Shown piece by piece: positions 32,991 to 42,735 of a DNA stretch of 64,000 nt. The notes below the pieces were generated by a model. It was not told where the DNA came from, did not search any database, and saw nothing but the letters and a program-made list of their open reading frames with translations. Position 1 is the stretch's first letter. Each line of letters opens with the position of its first letter. The translations under genes and the position numbers were made by a program. This DNA is from Heterohyrax brucei (taxonomy: Eukaryota; Chordata; Mammalia; Hyracoidea; Procaviidae). Location: the NCBI GenBank assembly GCA_028571685.1, contig CM053166.1, forward strand, positions 63,698,111 through 63,762,110, in the 5' to 3' direction.

Positions 32991-34972
32991 TTGCTCATTT
33001 TTCAGTCAGGTTGCTTGTCTTTTTGTTGTAGAGGTTTTTCAGTATGTTGTAGATTAGAAAGACTAGGCAGTGACTGGAAGCATGGTGGGCAAATACTTGT
33101 TCCCAGTCTGTAGGTAGTCTTTCTACTCTTGATGAAGGCTTTGGACAAGCTTAAGTGTTTAATTTTTAAGAGTTCCCAATTTTCTATTTTCGTTTCTGAT
33201 GATTGAAGGTTGTTGGCAGTTCTTGGTAGGTGGTTGATTCCATGAATTAATGTTTCCACCCTCTTCCTAATTATTCCTTCTATTACTTTTTGTTTTAATT
33301 TTTATATTTAGGTCTTTGATTCATTTTGAATTGGTTTTTATGCATGGTGTGCGATAAGGGTCTTGTTTCTTTTTTTTGCATGTGGATATCCACTTATGCC
33401 ACCACTACTTGTTGAAGAGAATGTCTTTACCCCAGCTTACTGTCTTTGGGCCTTTATCAAATATCAGCTGTTTGTAAGTGAATGAAGTTATATTTGCATT
33501 TTCAATTCTGTTCCATTAGTCTATGTGTCTGTTTTTGTGCCAGTACTGACTACTGTGGCAGTGGAGTAGGTTTTAAGGACAGAATGGGTGAGGCCTCCTA
33601 TTTTGTTCCCCTTCTTTAGTAATAATTTACTTTTCCATGGCCTCCTTCCTTTCCATATGAAGTCGGTGATGCATTTCTCCATCTCATTAAAAATGTCATT
33701 GCAAGTTGAATTGAGATTGCATTGTATGTACAGATTGCTTTGGGTAGTATGGACATTTTCACAATGTTAAGTCTTCCTATCCAGGAGCAAGGTAGATTTC
33801 TCCACTTGTGTAGGTCATTTTTTGGTTCTCAGAATAGGGACTTGTAGATTTCTTTGTACAGGTCTTTTACATCTCTGGTTAGATTTATCCCCAGGTATTT
33901 TATCATTTTAGGGGCTATAGTAAGTGATAGTGATCTAGTGATTTCCTCTTCGGTTGTCTCTTGGTTGCTGTAAAGGAATCCCACTGATTTATGTATGTTT
34001 ATCTTGTATCCTTATAGTTTGCTGAAGTCTTCTATTAGATCCAGTAGTTTTGGGTTAGATTCTTTAGGGTTTTCTGTGTATAAGATTATGTCATCTGCAA
34101 ATAGCAATACTTTGACTTCTCCTTTGCCAATTTGGATGCCCCTTATCTCTTTATCGTGTCTAATTGCTCTGGCTAGGACCTCCAGAACACCATCGAATAG
34201 AAGTGGTGACAATGGGCAGCCTTGTCTGGTACCTGTTCTTAAGGGGAATGTTTTCAACTTATCTCCATTAGTTATGATATTAGCTGTTGGTTTAGGGTAG
34301 ATGGCCTTTATAATGTTGAGGAATTTCCCTTCTGTTTCTATTTTGCTGAGAGTTTTTAAACATGAATGGGTTTTGGACTTTATCAAATGCTTTTTCTACA
34401 TGGATTGATAGAATCAGGTGGTTCTTGTCTTTTATTTTATGTAGCTGATTGCATTAATTGTTTTCCTTATGTTGAACCATCCCTGCATCCCTGATATGAA
34501 TCCTACTTGGTTGTGATGAATTATTTTTTTGATGTGTTGTTGAATTCTTTTAGCTAGGATGTTCTCAAGGACTTTTGCATTTAAATTCATGAGAGATATC
34601 AGTCTGTAATTTTCCTTTTCTCTGCTGTCTTTACTTGGTTTGGGCACCAGGGTTATACTAGCTTCACAGAATGAATTTGGGAGTATTCCATCCACTTCTA
34701 TTCTCTGGAACACCTTTAGAAGTAGTGGTGTTAACTCTTCTCTGAATGTTTGATAAAATTCTGCAGTGAAGCCATCTGGGCCAGGGTTTCTTTTGGATGG
34801 AAGTTTTTAAATTACCTTTTCAATTTCTTCTTTTGTAATAGGTTGTTTAGTTGTTCTATCTCTGATTTTACTACTTTAGGTAAGGTGTATTTTTTCTAGA
34901 AAATTGTCCATTTTCTCTAGGTTTTCAAATTTACTAGAGTATAATTTTTTGTAGTAGTCTTGTATGATTCTT
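32990..34972 (-). mobile_element. Old-lineage L1 ORF2 fragment in the composite
   Basis: ORF2 from the C-terminal region (plus-strand TTGTTGTAGAGGTTTTTCAG) to the fingers of the reverse transcriptase. The reverse transcriptase is relatively well kept: [19 protein letters not shown] at about 34480-34500, [20 protein letters not shown] at 34170-34230, and the catalytic [10 protein letters not shown] at about 34070-34110. Wording matches the old L1 at 1-6719, not its two neighbours here. The left edge abuts the 5' end of an intermediate L1, and the right edge joins a young L1 in mid-domain. Confidence 0.8.
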
Positions 34973-35706
34973 TTATCTCTGTTTTTTCTGCTATTGATTT
35001 CAACTTTGATGGCTTTATGATCTGAGAAGATGCTTTGCAATAATTCAATGGTATGGATTTTGTTGAGCATTGCATTATGGCCTATCACGTGGTCAATTCT
35101 GGAGAATGTTCCATGTGCACTGGAGAAGAAGGTGTAGTTGTCTGCTGATGGGTGGAAAGTTCTGTATATATCAATGAGGTTTAGTTGGTTAATTGTGTCA
35201 ATGAGGTCCTCTGTATCTTTACTGAGCTTTTTACTAGATGATCTGTCTAGTAATGAGAGTGGAGTATTAAAGTCTCCCACTATTATTGTGGAGTCATCTA
35301 ACTCTCTTTTGAGCGTAGTCAGTGTTTCTTCGACATATTTAGGTGCTCTGATATTAGGTGCATAAATATTTAATATAGTTAAGTCTTGCCTGTGTACTGA
35401 GACTTTCAGCAATAAATAGTGTCCATCTTTGTCCACGATGGTGGATTTGACATTAAAGTTGATTTTGTCTGAGATTAGAATTGCCACCCCTGCTCTTCTT
35501 TGTTCATTGTTAGCTTGATATATATTCTTCTATCCTTTAATTTTCAGTTTGTTCCTGTCTTTAGGTCTCAAGTGAGTTTCTTGTAGACAACATATGGATG
35601 GGTCATGTCTTTTGATCCAAGATGACACTCGGTGTCTCTTTACTGGAGCATTCAGTCCATTCACATTCAATGTAATTATTGATAGGTATGTGTTCACTGC
35701 TGCCAT
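34876..35706 (-). pseudogene. Chimeric L1 ORF2: young endonuclease fused in frame to old linker/RT text
   Basis: The start is at 35706-35704. A TGG-to-TAG change near codon 56 (KIKG then stop, then KNIYQ) breaks the frame. From Met at 35487 it is open for 203 codons. The endonuclease blocks IIVGDFNTPLS, SRIDHVIGHNAML and SDHKAIKVEINSRKNRD are intact. Directly after NSRKNRDK the protein continues RIIQDYYKKLYSSKFENLEK, which belongs about 150 residues further on in ORF2 and to the older lineage. The join is near 34972. The frame closes at 34876. No catalytic protein can result, since the reverse transcriptase is out of frame. Confidence 0.8.
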
Positions 35707-36097
35707 TGTGATAGGTTTATTTTTATGTTGATGTTTTCTCTGTTGTTCTTATTAGTCTGTTCTGAGACACTCTTTTATGTGAGTTGATTTTTCACCTTTT
35801 TCAGAGCTGGTTTGTTGAGACTCGTGTGTTAGATTTCTTGAAATGGTATGATACATCTTTGTTGTACTTTACAGCTGCCCCTATGAACCCCCTTAATAAA
35901 CTATTTATAAACCCAATTTTAACTACTACCAGTCTTCTCATCTTCCTCTCCATCTGGAAGGACTATAACGACTGTAGTACATCCCTCTTTTATTATGATG
36001 ACACCATAGTTTTCATGATGATCACTGGATTGCTTCTTTCCAAATCAAAGCTGTGATTTACTTTGGAGCCTTTCCTAAATGAGTACTGAGTAGTGTG

Positions 36098-36143
36098 TTG
36101 TTCTAAAATATAAAGTTAGTTTGTTCTAAAATATAAAGTTAGT
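36098..36143. repeat. 23-bp perfect tandem duplication
   Basis: TTGTTCTAAAATATAAAGTT plus AGT occurs twice in a row, just downstream of ORF1. The sister L1 has one copy (near 11122-11144). It is a private duplication in this L1. Confidence 0.9.
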
Positions 36144-37098
36144 GGTTTCGTTCCTCTAAGCCAAAGCCAAGAACTTCTTCCAGTATTTCTTGTAGTTTCG
36201 GTTTGGTTTTTACAAAGTCTCTGAGTTTCTGTTTATCTGGGAATGTCTTAATTTCATTTTTGTATTTGAAAGACAGTTTTGCAGGATATATAATTCTTGG
36301 TTGGAAGTTCTTCTCCTTCAAGACTTTGAATGTGTCGTGCCACTGTCTCCATGCCAGCATGGTTTCTGCTGAGAAATCTGAAGAGAGCATACAGGGTTTC
36401 CCTCTGAATGTTAGCTTTGCCTTGAATCTTGCTGCCTTTAAGAGTTGCTGCTTATGTTTCATTTTGCTAAGCTTGATTATAATATGTCTTGGAGTCTTTC
36501 TTTTGAGATCTATATTGGGTGGCGTACGATATGCATCTGAGATGTCTATGTTCTCTTCCTTCATGATTTATGGGAAGTTTTCTTTCAGCAGCTCAGCAAC
36601 AATACTCTCTGTGTTCTCAGATGTCTCATCCTGTTCAGGGACTCCAATTAATCGAAGGTTGTTCCTCTTAATAGAGTCCCACATGCTTCTTAATGTTTCT
36701 TCATTTTTCTTGTTTCTTTTTTCTGATTTCTGCTCATAGACACTGGCATCAGTAGCTCTGTCTTCCAAGTCAGAAATTCTTTTTTCCATTTGTTCCATTC
36801 TGTTTTCTTGGCTTTGCATGGAAGTTTCTATGTCTTTGATTTTCTTCTTGATCTGTTGGATTTGAGAGTACTGGTGTTCCATCAGATCGAAAAACTTGCT
36901 TAATTTTTCATTTTGTTCTGCTGCATTTTGTATAAGGTCTAGAAGGGCCCTGTATATAATCAATTTGTATTGACTTCCTGATGCTTTCATAAAAGTTTCT
37001 TCATCTGGAAAACTCCTTGGTTGCTTTTTTTGGGAGCCTTCTGAAGCCATGAGTGATTTCTTGTATGCCACAATTGTCTGTTGCTTTTTGGGTCCCAT
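36139..37098 (-). pseudogene. Young L1 ORF1, one nonsense codon from intact
   Basis: ORF1p is the trimeric RNA-binding protein of the L1 particle. The frame begins at 37098 (MGPKKQQTIVAYKKSL) and runs in one register to TAA at 36139-36141, 319 codons, close to the usual L1 ORF1 length. The only break is TAA at codon 177 (36570-36568), where the sister copy has GAA (ENFPEIMKEEN). Domains: N-terminal coiled coil at about residues 50-150 (MEQMEKRISDLEDRATDAS), RRM from about 150 (LRLIGVPEQDE), C-terminal domain from about 195 (PRHIIIKLSKMKHKQQLL; QPRIIYPAKLSFKYKNEI). It lies about 430 bases upstream of the ORF2 start. The near-intact state suggests recent insertion. Confidence 0.9.
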
Positions 37099-37366
37099 GT
37101 GAGTATATAGAGGCTGGAAGAGGTAGTGTGAGGATGGATTGCAAATGTTTCTCTAGGCTGTCTTCAAATGTAAAGCAAAAGGTATCTGACCAGTTCACAA
37201 GTCAGTTAGGTTTTCAGGTGTAGAGGTCCCTCTTCCCATCTGACAAAGTAAGCGCCACTGTATCCAACCCCAGATGATAACAAACTAGTTCAGAATACAG
37301 CACTGCTAGTGCTCTGGTGGCCTCTGCTGACAGGGCCTACCCTTATCCAACACTGCATCGAGTACT

Positions 37367-37715
37367 AGTTTTGTGATAGAAAAGCACTCTCTTGTGGGCA
37401 GGCTCTGGCTCCCAAGCTAAGAATTACGTCCAGCTGCGGCCACCGTACCCAAGATGGCGTCCTCCACACAGGCAGCAGACATAGGGGCTAAAGGTGCCCA
37501 GAGGCAGCGATTCCTCTGCTTCTGTTGCAGGGCCCCCAATGTAGGCAGCACTGTGCAAAATCACTAGTTTTCTGACGGAGAAGCGCTGTCCCGTTTACAG
37601 GCGCTGGCTCCCAGGCTAAGAATGAGGTCCCGCTAAAATCTCAGTACCAACATGGCGTCCCGCACCCTGACTGCAAAGCTCGGCACAAACCCCGCTGAGG
37701 CAGCTACAAAACGAA
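37367..37715 (-). repeat. Young L1 5' UTR promoter monomers, ~198 bp, about 1.8 copies
   Basis: The phrase CAGGCTCTGGCTCCCAAGCT at 37399 returns as CAGGCGCTGGCTCCCAGGCT at 37598, 199 bases on. Neighbouring text repeats in step: CTAGTTTTGTGATAGAAAAG at 37367 versus CTAGTTTTCTGACGGAGAAG at 37564, and AAGATGGCGTCC at 37451 versus ACATGGCGTCC further right. Upstream text (CCTCTGCTGACAGGGCC near 37321 versus CCTCTGCTTCTGTTGCAGGG near 37513) also repeats, so the unit is longer than the window of clear match. The first young L1 has one such unit. Each unit has a YY1-like core AAGATGGC or a variant. Confidence 0.75.
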
Positions 37716-37927
37716 GTAGCTTACTTATGATTCTTTAAGATTTTCTGCATATACAATCGTATCATCTTCAAAAATAGGGAGATTTTTATTCCTTCTTTCC
37801 CAATGCAGATGCGCTTTATTTCTTTGTCTTGTCTAATTGCTCTGGCTAATATCTCCAGTACAATGTTGAATAGAAGCGGTGACAGGGGGCATCGTTGTCC
37901 ATTTCCCATTCTCAAGGGTAATTCTTT

Positions 37928-38079
37928 ATTATTATTATTATGATTGAGTGAAAATATACAATCCCATATAAGTTTGCATACTTGCCAATGAGCAGCACCC
38001 ACTACTCTCCCTGCTCGGTGACAACACTCCTCTTCTCCATTCTGTACATGTCATATCCTCCTAACAATCTCCTATCTTG
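37928..38079 (-). mobile_element. 152-bp L1 3' tail insertion with target duplication
   Basis: Plus-strand ATTATTATTATTATGATTGAG and L1 3' UTR text interrupt ORF2. Flanks 37914-37927 (AAGGGTAATTCTTT) and 38080-38093 (AAGGGAAATTCTTT) are a 14-bp duplication with one mismatch. It is heavily 5'-truncated, with an ATA-rich tail. Confidence 0.85.
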
Positions 38080-38093
38080 AAGGGAAATTCTTT

Positions 38094-39999
38094 TAGTCTC
38101 TCTCCATTAATGATGATGTAGGTAGTTCACTTTGCCTAGATGCCCCTTATTGCACTGAGGAATTTGCCTTCTATTCTATTTTGCTGAGAGTTTTTAGCAT
38201 GAATGGGTGCTGGACTTTATCAAATACCTTTTCTGCATCAATAGACAAAATCAGGTGATCCTTATCCTTTCTGCTATTTTATGTGGTTGATCACATTAAT
38301 AGTTTTTCTGATGTTGAACCAATATTGCATTCCTGGTAGGAATCAAACTTGGTCATGATGAATTTTTTTTTTGATGTGTTATTGAATTCTACTGGCTAGA
38401 ACTTTGTTGAACGTTTTTGCATCTAGGTTCATGAGTGATATTGGTCTGTAATTTTCTTTCTTGTAGGCTCTTCCTTAGCTTTGGTGTCAGGGTTATGCTG
38501 GCTTCATAGAATGAATTTGGAAGTATTCCATTCCTTTCTGTTCTGTGAAGTAGCCTCGGTAGTATTGGAGTTAATTCCTCTAAAATTTTGGTAGAATTCT
38601 CTGGCGAAGCCATCTGGGCCAGGACTTTGTTTTTGATCTGTAGTTTTTTGATGACATTTTCAATCTCTTCCTTTGTAATGGGGTTATTAAGTTGTTCTAC
38701 TTCTCCTTGTGTAAATTTTGGTAGGTGATATGAATCTAGAAATTTGTCCGTTTCCTCTATGTTTTCCGTTGTGTTAGAGTACAGTCTTTCATAGTATTCT
38801 GTTAGGATACTTTTGATTTTTCAGTTGAGTCTGTTGGGACATCTCCCATCTCATTTCTTATTTGGGTTGTTTAGACAACGGTTTACCAGTTTTGTTGGTA
38901 TTTTCAAAGAACCAGTCTTTGGTTTTGTTAGTGTTTTCCAGTTGTTCTTCTGTTCTCTAATTCATTTAGTTCTGCTCTAATCTTTATGATCTGAGGGGTT
39001 CCTCTGTTGCTCTCATTCTACTTGTTTAAGCTGTAGGGTTGTTTGCCTTGGGTCCTTTCTTCCTTCTGGATGTGTGCATTTATAGAGATAAAGTGACCTC
39101 TGAGCATTGCTTTGGGTGTAACCCATAGGCTCTGGTAGGATGTGTTTTCATTCTCATTGGATTCCATACATTTCTTTTTTTCATCCTTAATTTCTTCTAT
39201 AACTCATGGATGTTTGAGCAAGGTGTTCTTCAGTTTCCATGCTTTTTCTGCTATGCTAGCTATGTTTTTTCTGCTTATTGATTTCAACTTTTATGACTTT
39301 ATGGTCTGAGAAGATGCTTTGTAGTAATTCAGTGGTTTGGCTTTTTTTCAGACTTGCTTTGTGTCCTAACACATGATCTATTCTGGAAGGTGTTCTATGT
39401 GCATTGAAGAAGTTTTACAGATGTCAGTGAGGTCTAGTAGGTCAATTGTTGCAATAAGACCTTCTATGTCTTTACTCAGCTCTTTTCTTGGTGATCTGCT
39501 CATTATTGAAAGTGGAGTGTTGAAGTCTCCAACGATTATTGTGGAGTGATCTGTCTCATTTTTTAAGTTTAGTCAGTGTTTTTTTGATGTATTCAGATGC
39601 TCTGGTATTGGGTGTGTCAATATTTAATATTGTTATGTCCTCCTCATGTATTCAACCTTTCAGCAATAGACAGTGACCATCCTTGTCCATGATGGTATAT
39701 TCAAGTCTGTTTTATTTATTTATTACATTTATTTATCTTTTTATATTAAAGTCTGTTTTACCTGAGATTAGTGTTGCCACTCTTGCTCTTCTTTGTTTGT
39801 TATTGGCTTAGTATGTATTTTTCCATCCTTTGATTTTCAATTTGTTCATATCTTTGAGTCTAAGATGTGTTTCTTTAAAGTAACATATAGATGGATTGTG
39901 TCTTTTGATCCAGGATATCAATTCTTGCCACTTTATTGAAGTGTTCCATCCATTTGCATTCAGTGTAATTATTGATAGGTATGTGTTTAGTTCTGTCAT
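38094..39999 (-). pseudogene. L1 ORF2 pseudogene (second intermediate copy)
   Basis: The start codon is at 39999-39997 (MTELNTYLSIITLNANGWNT). The block PSICYFKETHLRLKD in the endonuclease (near 39890) and reverse-transcriptase text (LTPILPRLLHRTERNGILPN near 38560) remain. It continues past the 152-bp insertion to 37716. A 28-bp tail-only insertion lies at 39715-39742. The reverse transcriptase FADD region near 37770 is frameshifted. Frames are 60-90 codons long. Confidence 0.8.
39715..39742 (-). mobile_element. Tail-only retro-insertion (28 bp) with 18-bp target duplication
   Basis: The inserted stretch is only TTTATTTATTACATTTATTT plus eight bases, a T-rich (A-rich on minus) tail. It lies between ATATTCAAGTCTGTTTTA (39697-39714) and ATATTAAAGTCTGTTTTA (39743-39760), 17 of 18 bases identical. 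That is the mark of target-primed insertion in which reverse transcription hardly left the tail. Confidence 0.75.
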
Positions 40000-40429
40000 T
40001 TTAATACATTTATTTTTGTGTTGTTGAAGTTTTCTATGTTACCCTTAATATTCTGTTCCGGGTCTTTCTTCTTTATGGGATGACTTTTCATCATTTTTAG
40101 TGTTGGTTTTGTGTTTGTTAAGGTTCCTGTATTATGTTTCTTGTTTTGATATGTCATGTTGTTTTGCTTTATGGCTGCCCCTATGAAACCCCTTACTATT
40201 CAAAGTTTAAACCAGACTTTAACTTCTGCATATCTTTTTAGTTTCCTCTCCGTCTGAAAGGCTTATAACTACTGACATATACCTCCTTTTCCAGTGTCAT
40301 AACGTCATAGTTTACATGTTATGATCACTGCTTCCCTTCTTTTACTATTGTAGCTTTGATTGAGCTTTGTGACTTCCCTATCTGAGTAGGATTCTGGATG
40401 CTGTGTCCTGCATTGTCTCCTTAAGTATA

Positions 40430-41336
40430 CCTGTGATGTTTTTGTTTTTCTAAACAAAGAGCTTCTTTCAGTATTTCTTGTAGTTTTTATTTGGTACTTT
40501 AAAGTCTCTAAGCTTCTGTTCTTCTGTGAATGTCTTAATTTCACCTTCATATCTGAGATACAACTTTGTAGGATATATAATTCTTGGTTGGAAGTTTTTC
40601 TCCTTCAAGGTTTTGAATGTGTCATCCCACTGCTTTTGCCAACATCTTTCTGCCAAGAAGTCAGATGAAAGCCTACAGGGCTTCCCTTTGTACTTTAGCT
40701 TTCTTTTAAGCCTCACTGCTTTTAGGAGCCTCTCTTTGTGATTCATTTTTTTGTGCTTGATTATATCTTTGTGTCTTTCTTTGAGGGTCTAGTTTTTGTG
40801 GCATTCAATACACATCTCAGATATCTATGTTCTCTTCTTTCATAATTTCAGGGAAGTTTTCAGTCAGCAACTCTACAACAGTATTCTGTGTTTTCAACTA
40901 TCCCTCCCTGTTCAGGAACTTCAATTATTTGTAGATTATTCCTCTTAATAGAGTCCCACATATTTCTTAATGACTCTTCATTCTTATTTGTTTTCTCTGA
41001 TTTCTCCTCATAAATGCAATTTGTCAGTTCCTCTATCCTCAAGCTCACTAACTCTGGCTTCTATCTCCTCAATTCTGCTCTTTTGGCTTTGGATTGAATT
41101 GTCTAGTTCTGTGATTTTATCATTGATCAGCTGGATTCCAGATCACTGATGTTCTGTGAGTTTAAATAGCTTGCTGAAATTTTCATTTTGTTCTACTGCA
41201 TTTTGTTTAATCTCTAGGAGGGTTCTATACACAATTCTTTTGTACTTGACCTCTGATTATTTCAGAAAGGCTTATTCATCTGGGAAATTTGTTTGATTAT
41301 TTATTTTGGGAGTTTTCCAGAGTCATGGTGGACTGC
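40430..41336 (-). pseudogene. L1 ORF1 pseudogene (second intermediate copy)
   Basis: The start is expected at 41336-41334 (plus-strand CAT in AGAGTCATGGTGG). The RRM block is visible at about 40860-41000 (SEKTNKNEESLRNMWDSIKR then NNLQIIEVPEQGG). The C-terminal domain is open at 40468-40746: AVRLKRKLKYKGKPCRLSSD, then QPRIIYPTKLYLRYEGEIKT. Frameshifts and stops separate these parts. Confidence 0.75.
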
Positions 41337-42735
41337 TTCTTTAAATGGTTAGCTATTGATTGTTGTCTTTGTGCTACCAAGAAGCTGTTTGGTTTCTCTG
41401 GGGTTACCTAAACAGCAGCTGAGGCATAGTTCTAAGAGGAGAATAAGGGCACTACTAGTTTTGGTCACTAGCCACCTTTGTGTACTTTAGTTACTGGCCC
41501 TGAGTAGACTCTCTGGAGTGGCAGGTCCCACCTCCTGGCTGCAAAAGCCAAGCCAAGTGCTGTGGAAAAAGGTGAGAGTTAATTGTAGTGGTTGTGTGTC
41601 ACTGTGCCAGTCAAGACTATGGTGTAGCTCAGGGAATGGAGGGGAGAAGACTACTACCCCACTCAACTGCCCAGGACTGTTGCACTCTGTAGATGTGTTT
41701 AGATTAGAAATTGCTTATTTGCTGAGAAGGGCACTGTGCAGTGTCCACTGAAGGCAGCTGGGCTCTCAAGGTGACAGGCTCTCTTTCCTGACTGGCAATT
41801 ATGGTGCCCTACTTAAACAGTCACTCAGGGGCCATCAGCTGATGCTTTGATGTGGACCACTGGAGGGTGGTGGAGATGCAATGGACCAACTCAGCAGTCA
41901 GTTCTCCTGGTGTTCTAATTTTTAAAAAGTGCTTAACTGCTAAGTGGGGAGCTGTCCATCTACTGCTGAAATCAGTCCAGCCCTAAGGTTTGGCAGGCAT
42001 CACCTTCTGGCTGACAACAAAAGCACCTCATAGGCTGTCCCCAGATGCTATGATATGGTTCAAAGAAGGGAGGGGTAGGATTTTGCTGCCTGCATCCACC
42101 AGGCCCCACCTGTAACTTTAGGCACCATCTTAAACACAGCTTTTCTGCAGGAGAAGCCCTATTGAGATAGGCACTGCTTCTCACTGTGAGAATTAGCCCC
42201 AGCTGAGACCTCCAGGTAACTGAGGTAGCTGCCTCTACCTCCCAGCTGACTGAGATGGTGCCCCACCTGAGTTACCCTTCTTGCCGTGAGACAGCAGAAT
42301 GTATGATGCAGCTGAGAAAAGAGGGTGGAGGTGCAACAGTTCCCTCAGTTGGCAGATGGGCTCTCAAAATATGGCTATCCCAAGCACAGTCTCTCTGTTG
42401 CATTATATGCTCTTTACTTAAGCACTGCCAGCCAAGCCAAGTGTATTTGCCAGCTCATGACCAGTCCCTGCCTCTCAGATAACAATAAAGGTGTCAGTAA
42501 TGTCAGTCCTCCCAAATAATGTGTCAGCAGAAGCAGGACTTAGTGTACTACTGACTCATCTTTGAGAGAGATAGTTTCCCCCTTACTTGTGCCTAGTTCA
42601 ATCTGACAACCCTACACCAGATCCTAGGGCTCCCAAGATATCCAAGCTGCTCTGTTCAGTTATCATTCCAGGCCTTAGTTCTCAGAGGGAATTGAGGAGA
42701 CATGTGTCTAGTCTACCATCTTGACCATGCCCCCC
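41337..42735 (-). promoter_or_regulatory. L1 5' UTR (second intermediate copy)
   Basis: It aligns with 31893-32990 (for example plus-strand GGCCTTAGTT and GAGGAGACATGTGTCTAGTC near 42690). The start motif on the plus strand is ACCATCTTGACCATGCCCC. It is about 300 bases longer than the sister UTR. Plus-strand frames of 60-77 codons are not conserved between the copies. Confidence 0.65.

Larger units (their letters stand above)
34973..37715 (-). mobile_element. Second young L1, 5' half (truncated in the 5' UTR)
   Basis: By eye it is nearly identical to 9985-12540, covering the ORF2 endonuclease, inter-ORF region, ORF1 and 5' UTR. It lacks the 3' half and tail; the text switches at about 34972 to an older L1. 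The 5' UTR stops at 37715 instead of reaching the L1 start, and holds two ~198-bp monomers where the first young L1 has one. A 23-bp tandem duplication lies at 36098-36143. Confidence 0.85.
37716..42735 (-). mobile_element. Intermediate-age L1, reverse transcriptase to 5' end (second copy)
   Basis: Same lineage as 21910-24475 and 28382-32990. Minus-strand order: 5' UTR (41337-42735), ORF1 (about 40430-41336), ORF2 (start 39999) to the reverse transcriptase near 37716. The 5' end (plus strand CTACCATCTTGACCATGCC) abuts GAGACTCTGAAATTT (42736-42750), the right copy of the duplication found at 21895-21909. So this copy, with a tail at 21910, is the L1 that entered the RTE. It begins at 37716 with text also present at 24424-24470. 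Confidence 0.8.

Noticed and set aside
36139-37098. Calling ORF1 a functional CDS
   Set aside because: Codon 177 is TAA and the element lacks its 3' half, so it is a pseudogene even though otherwise well preserved.
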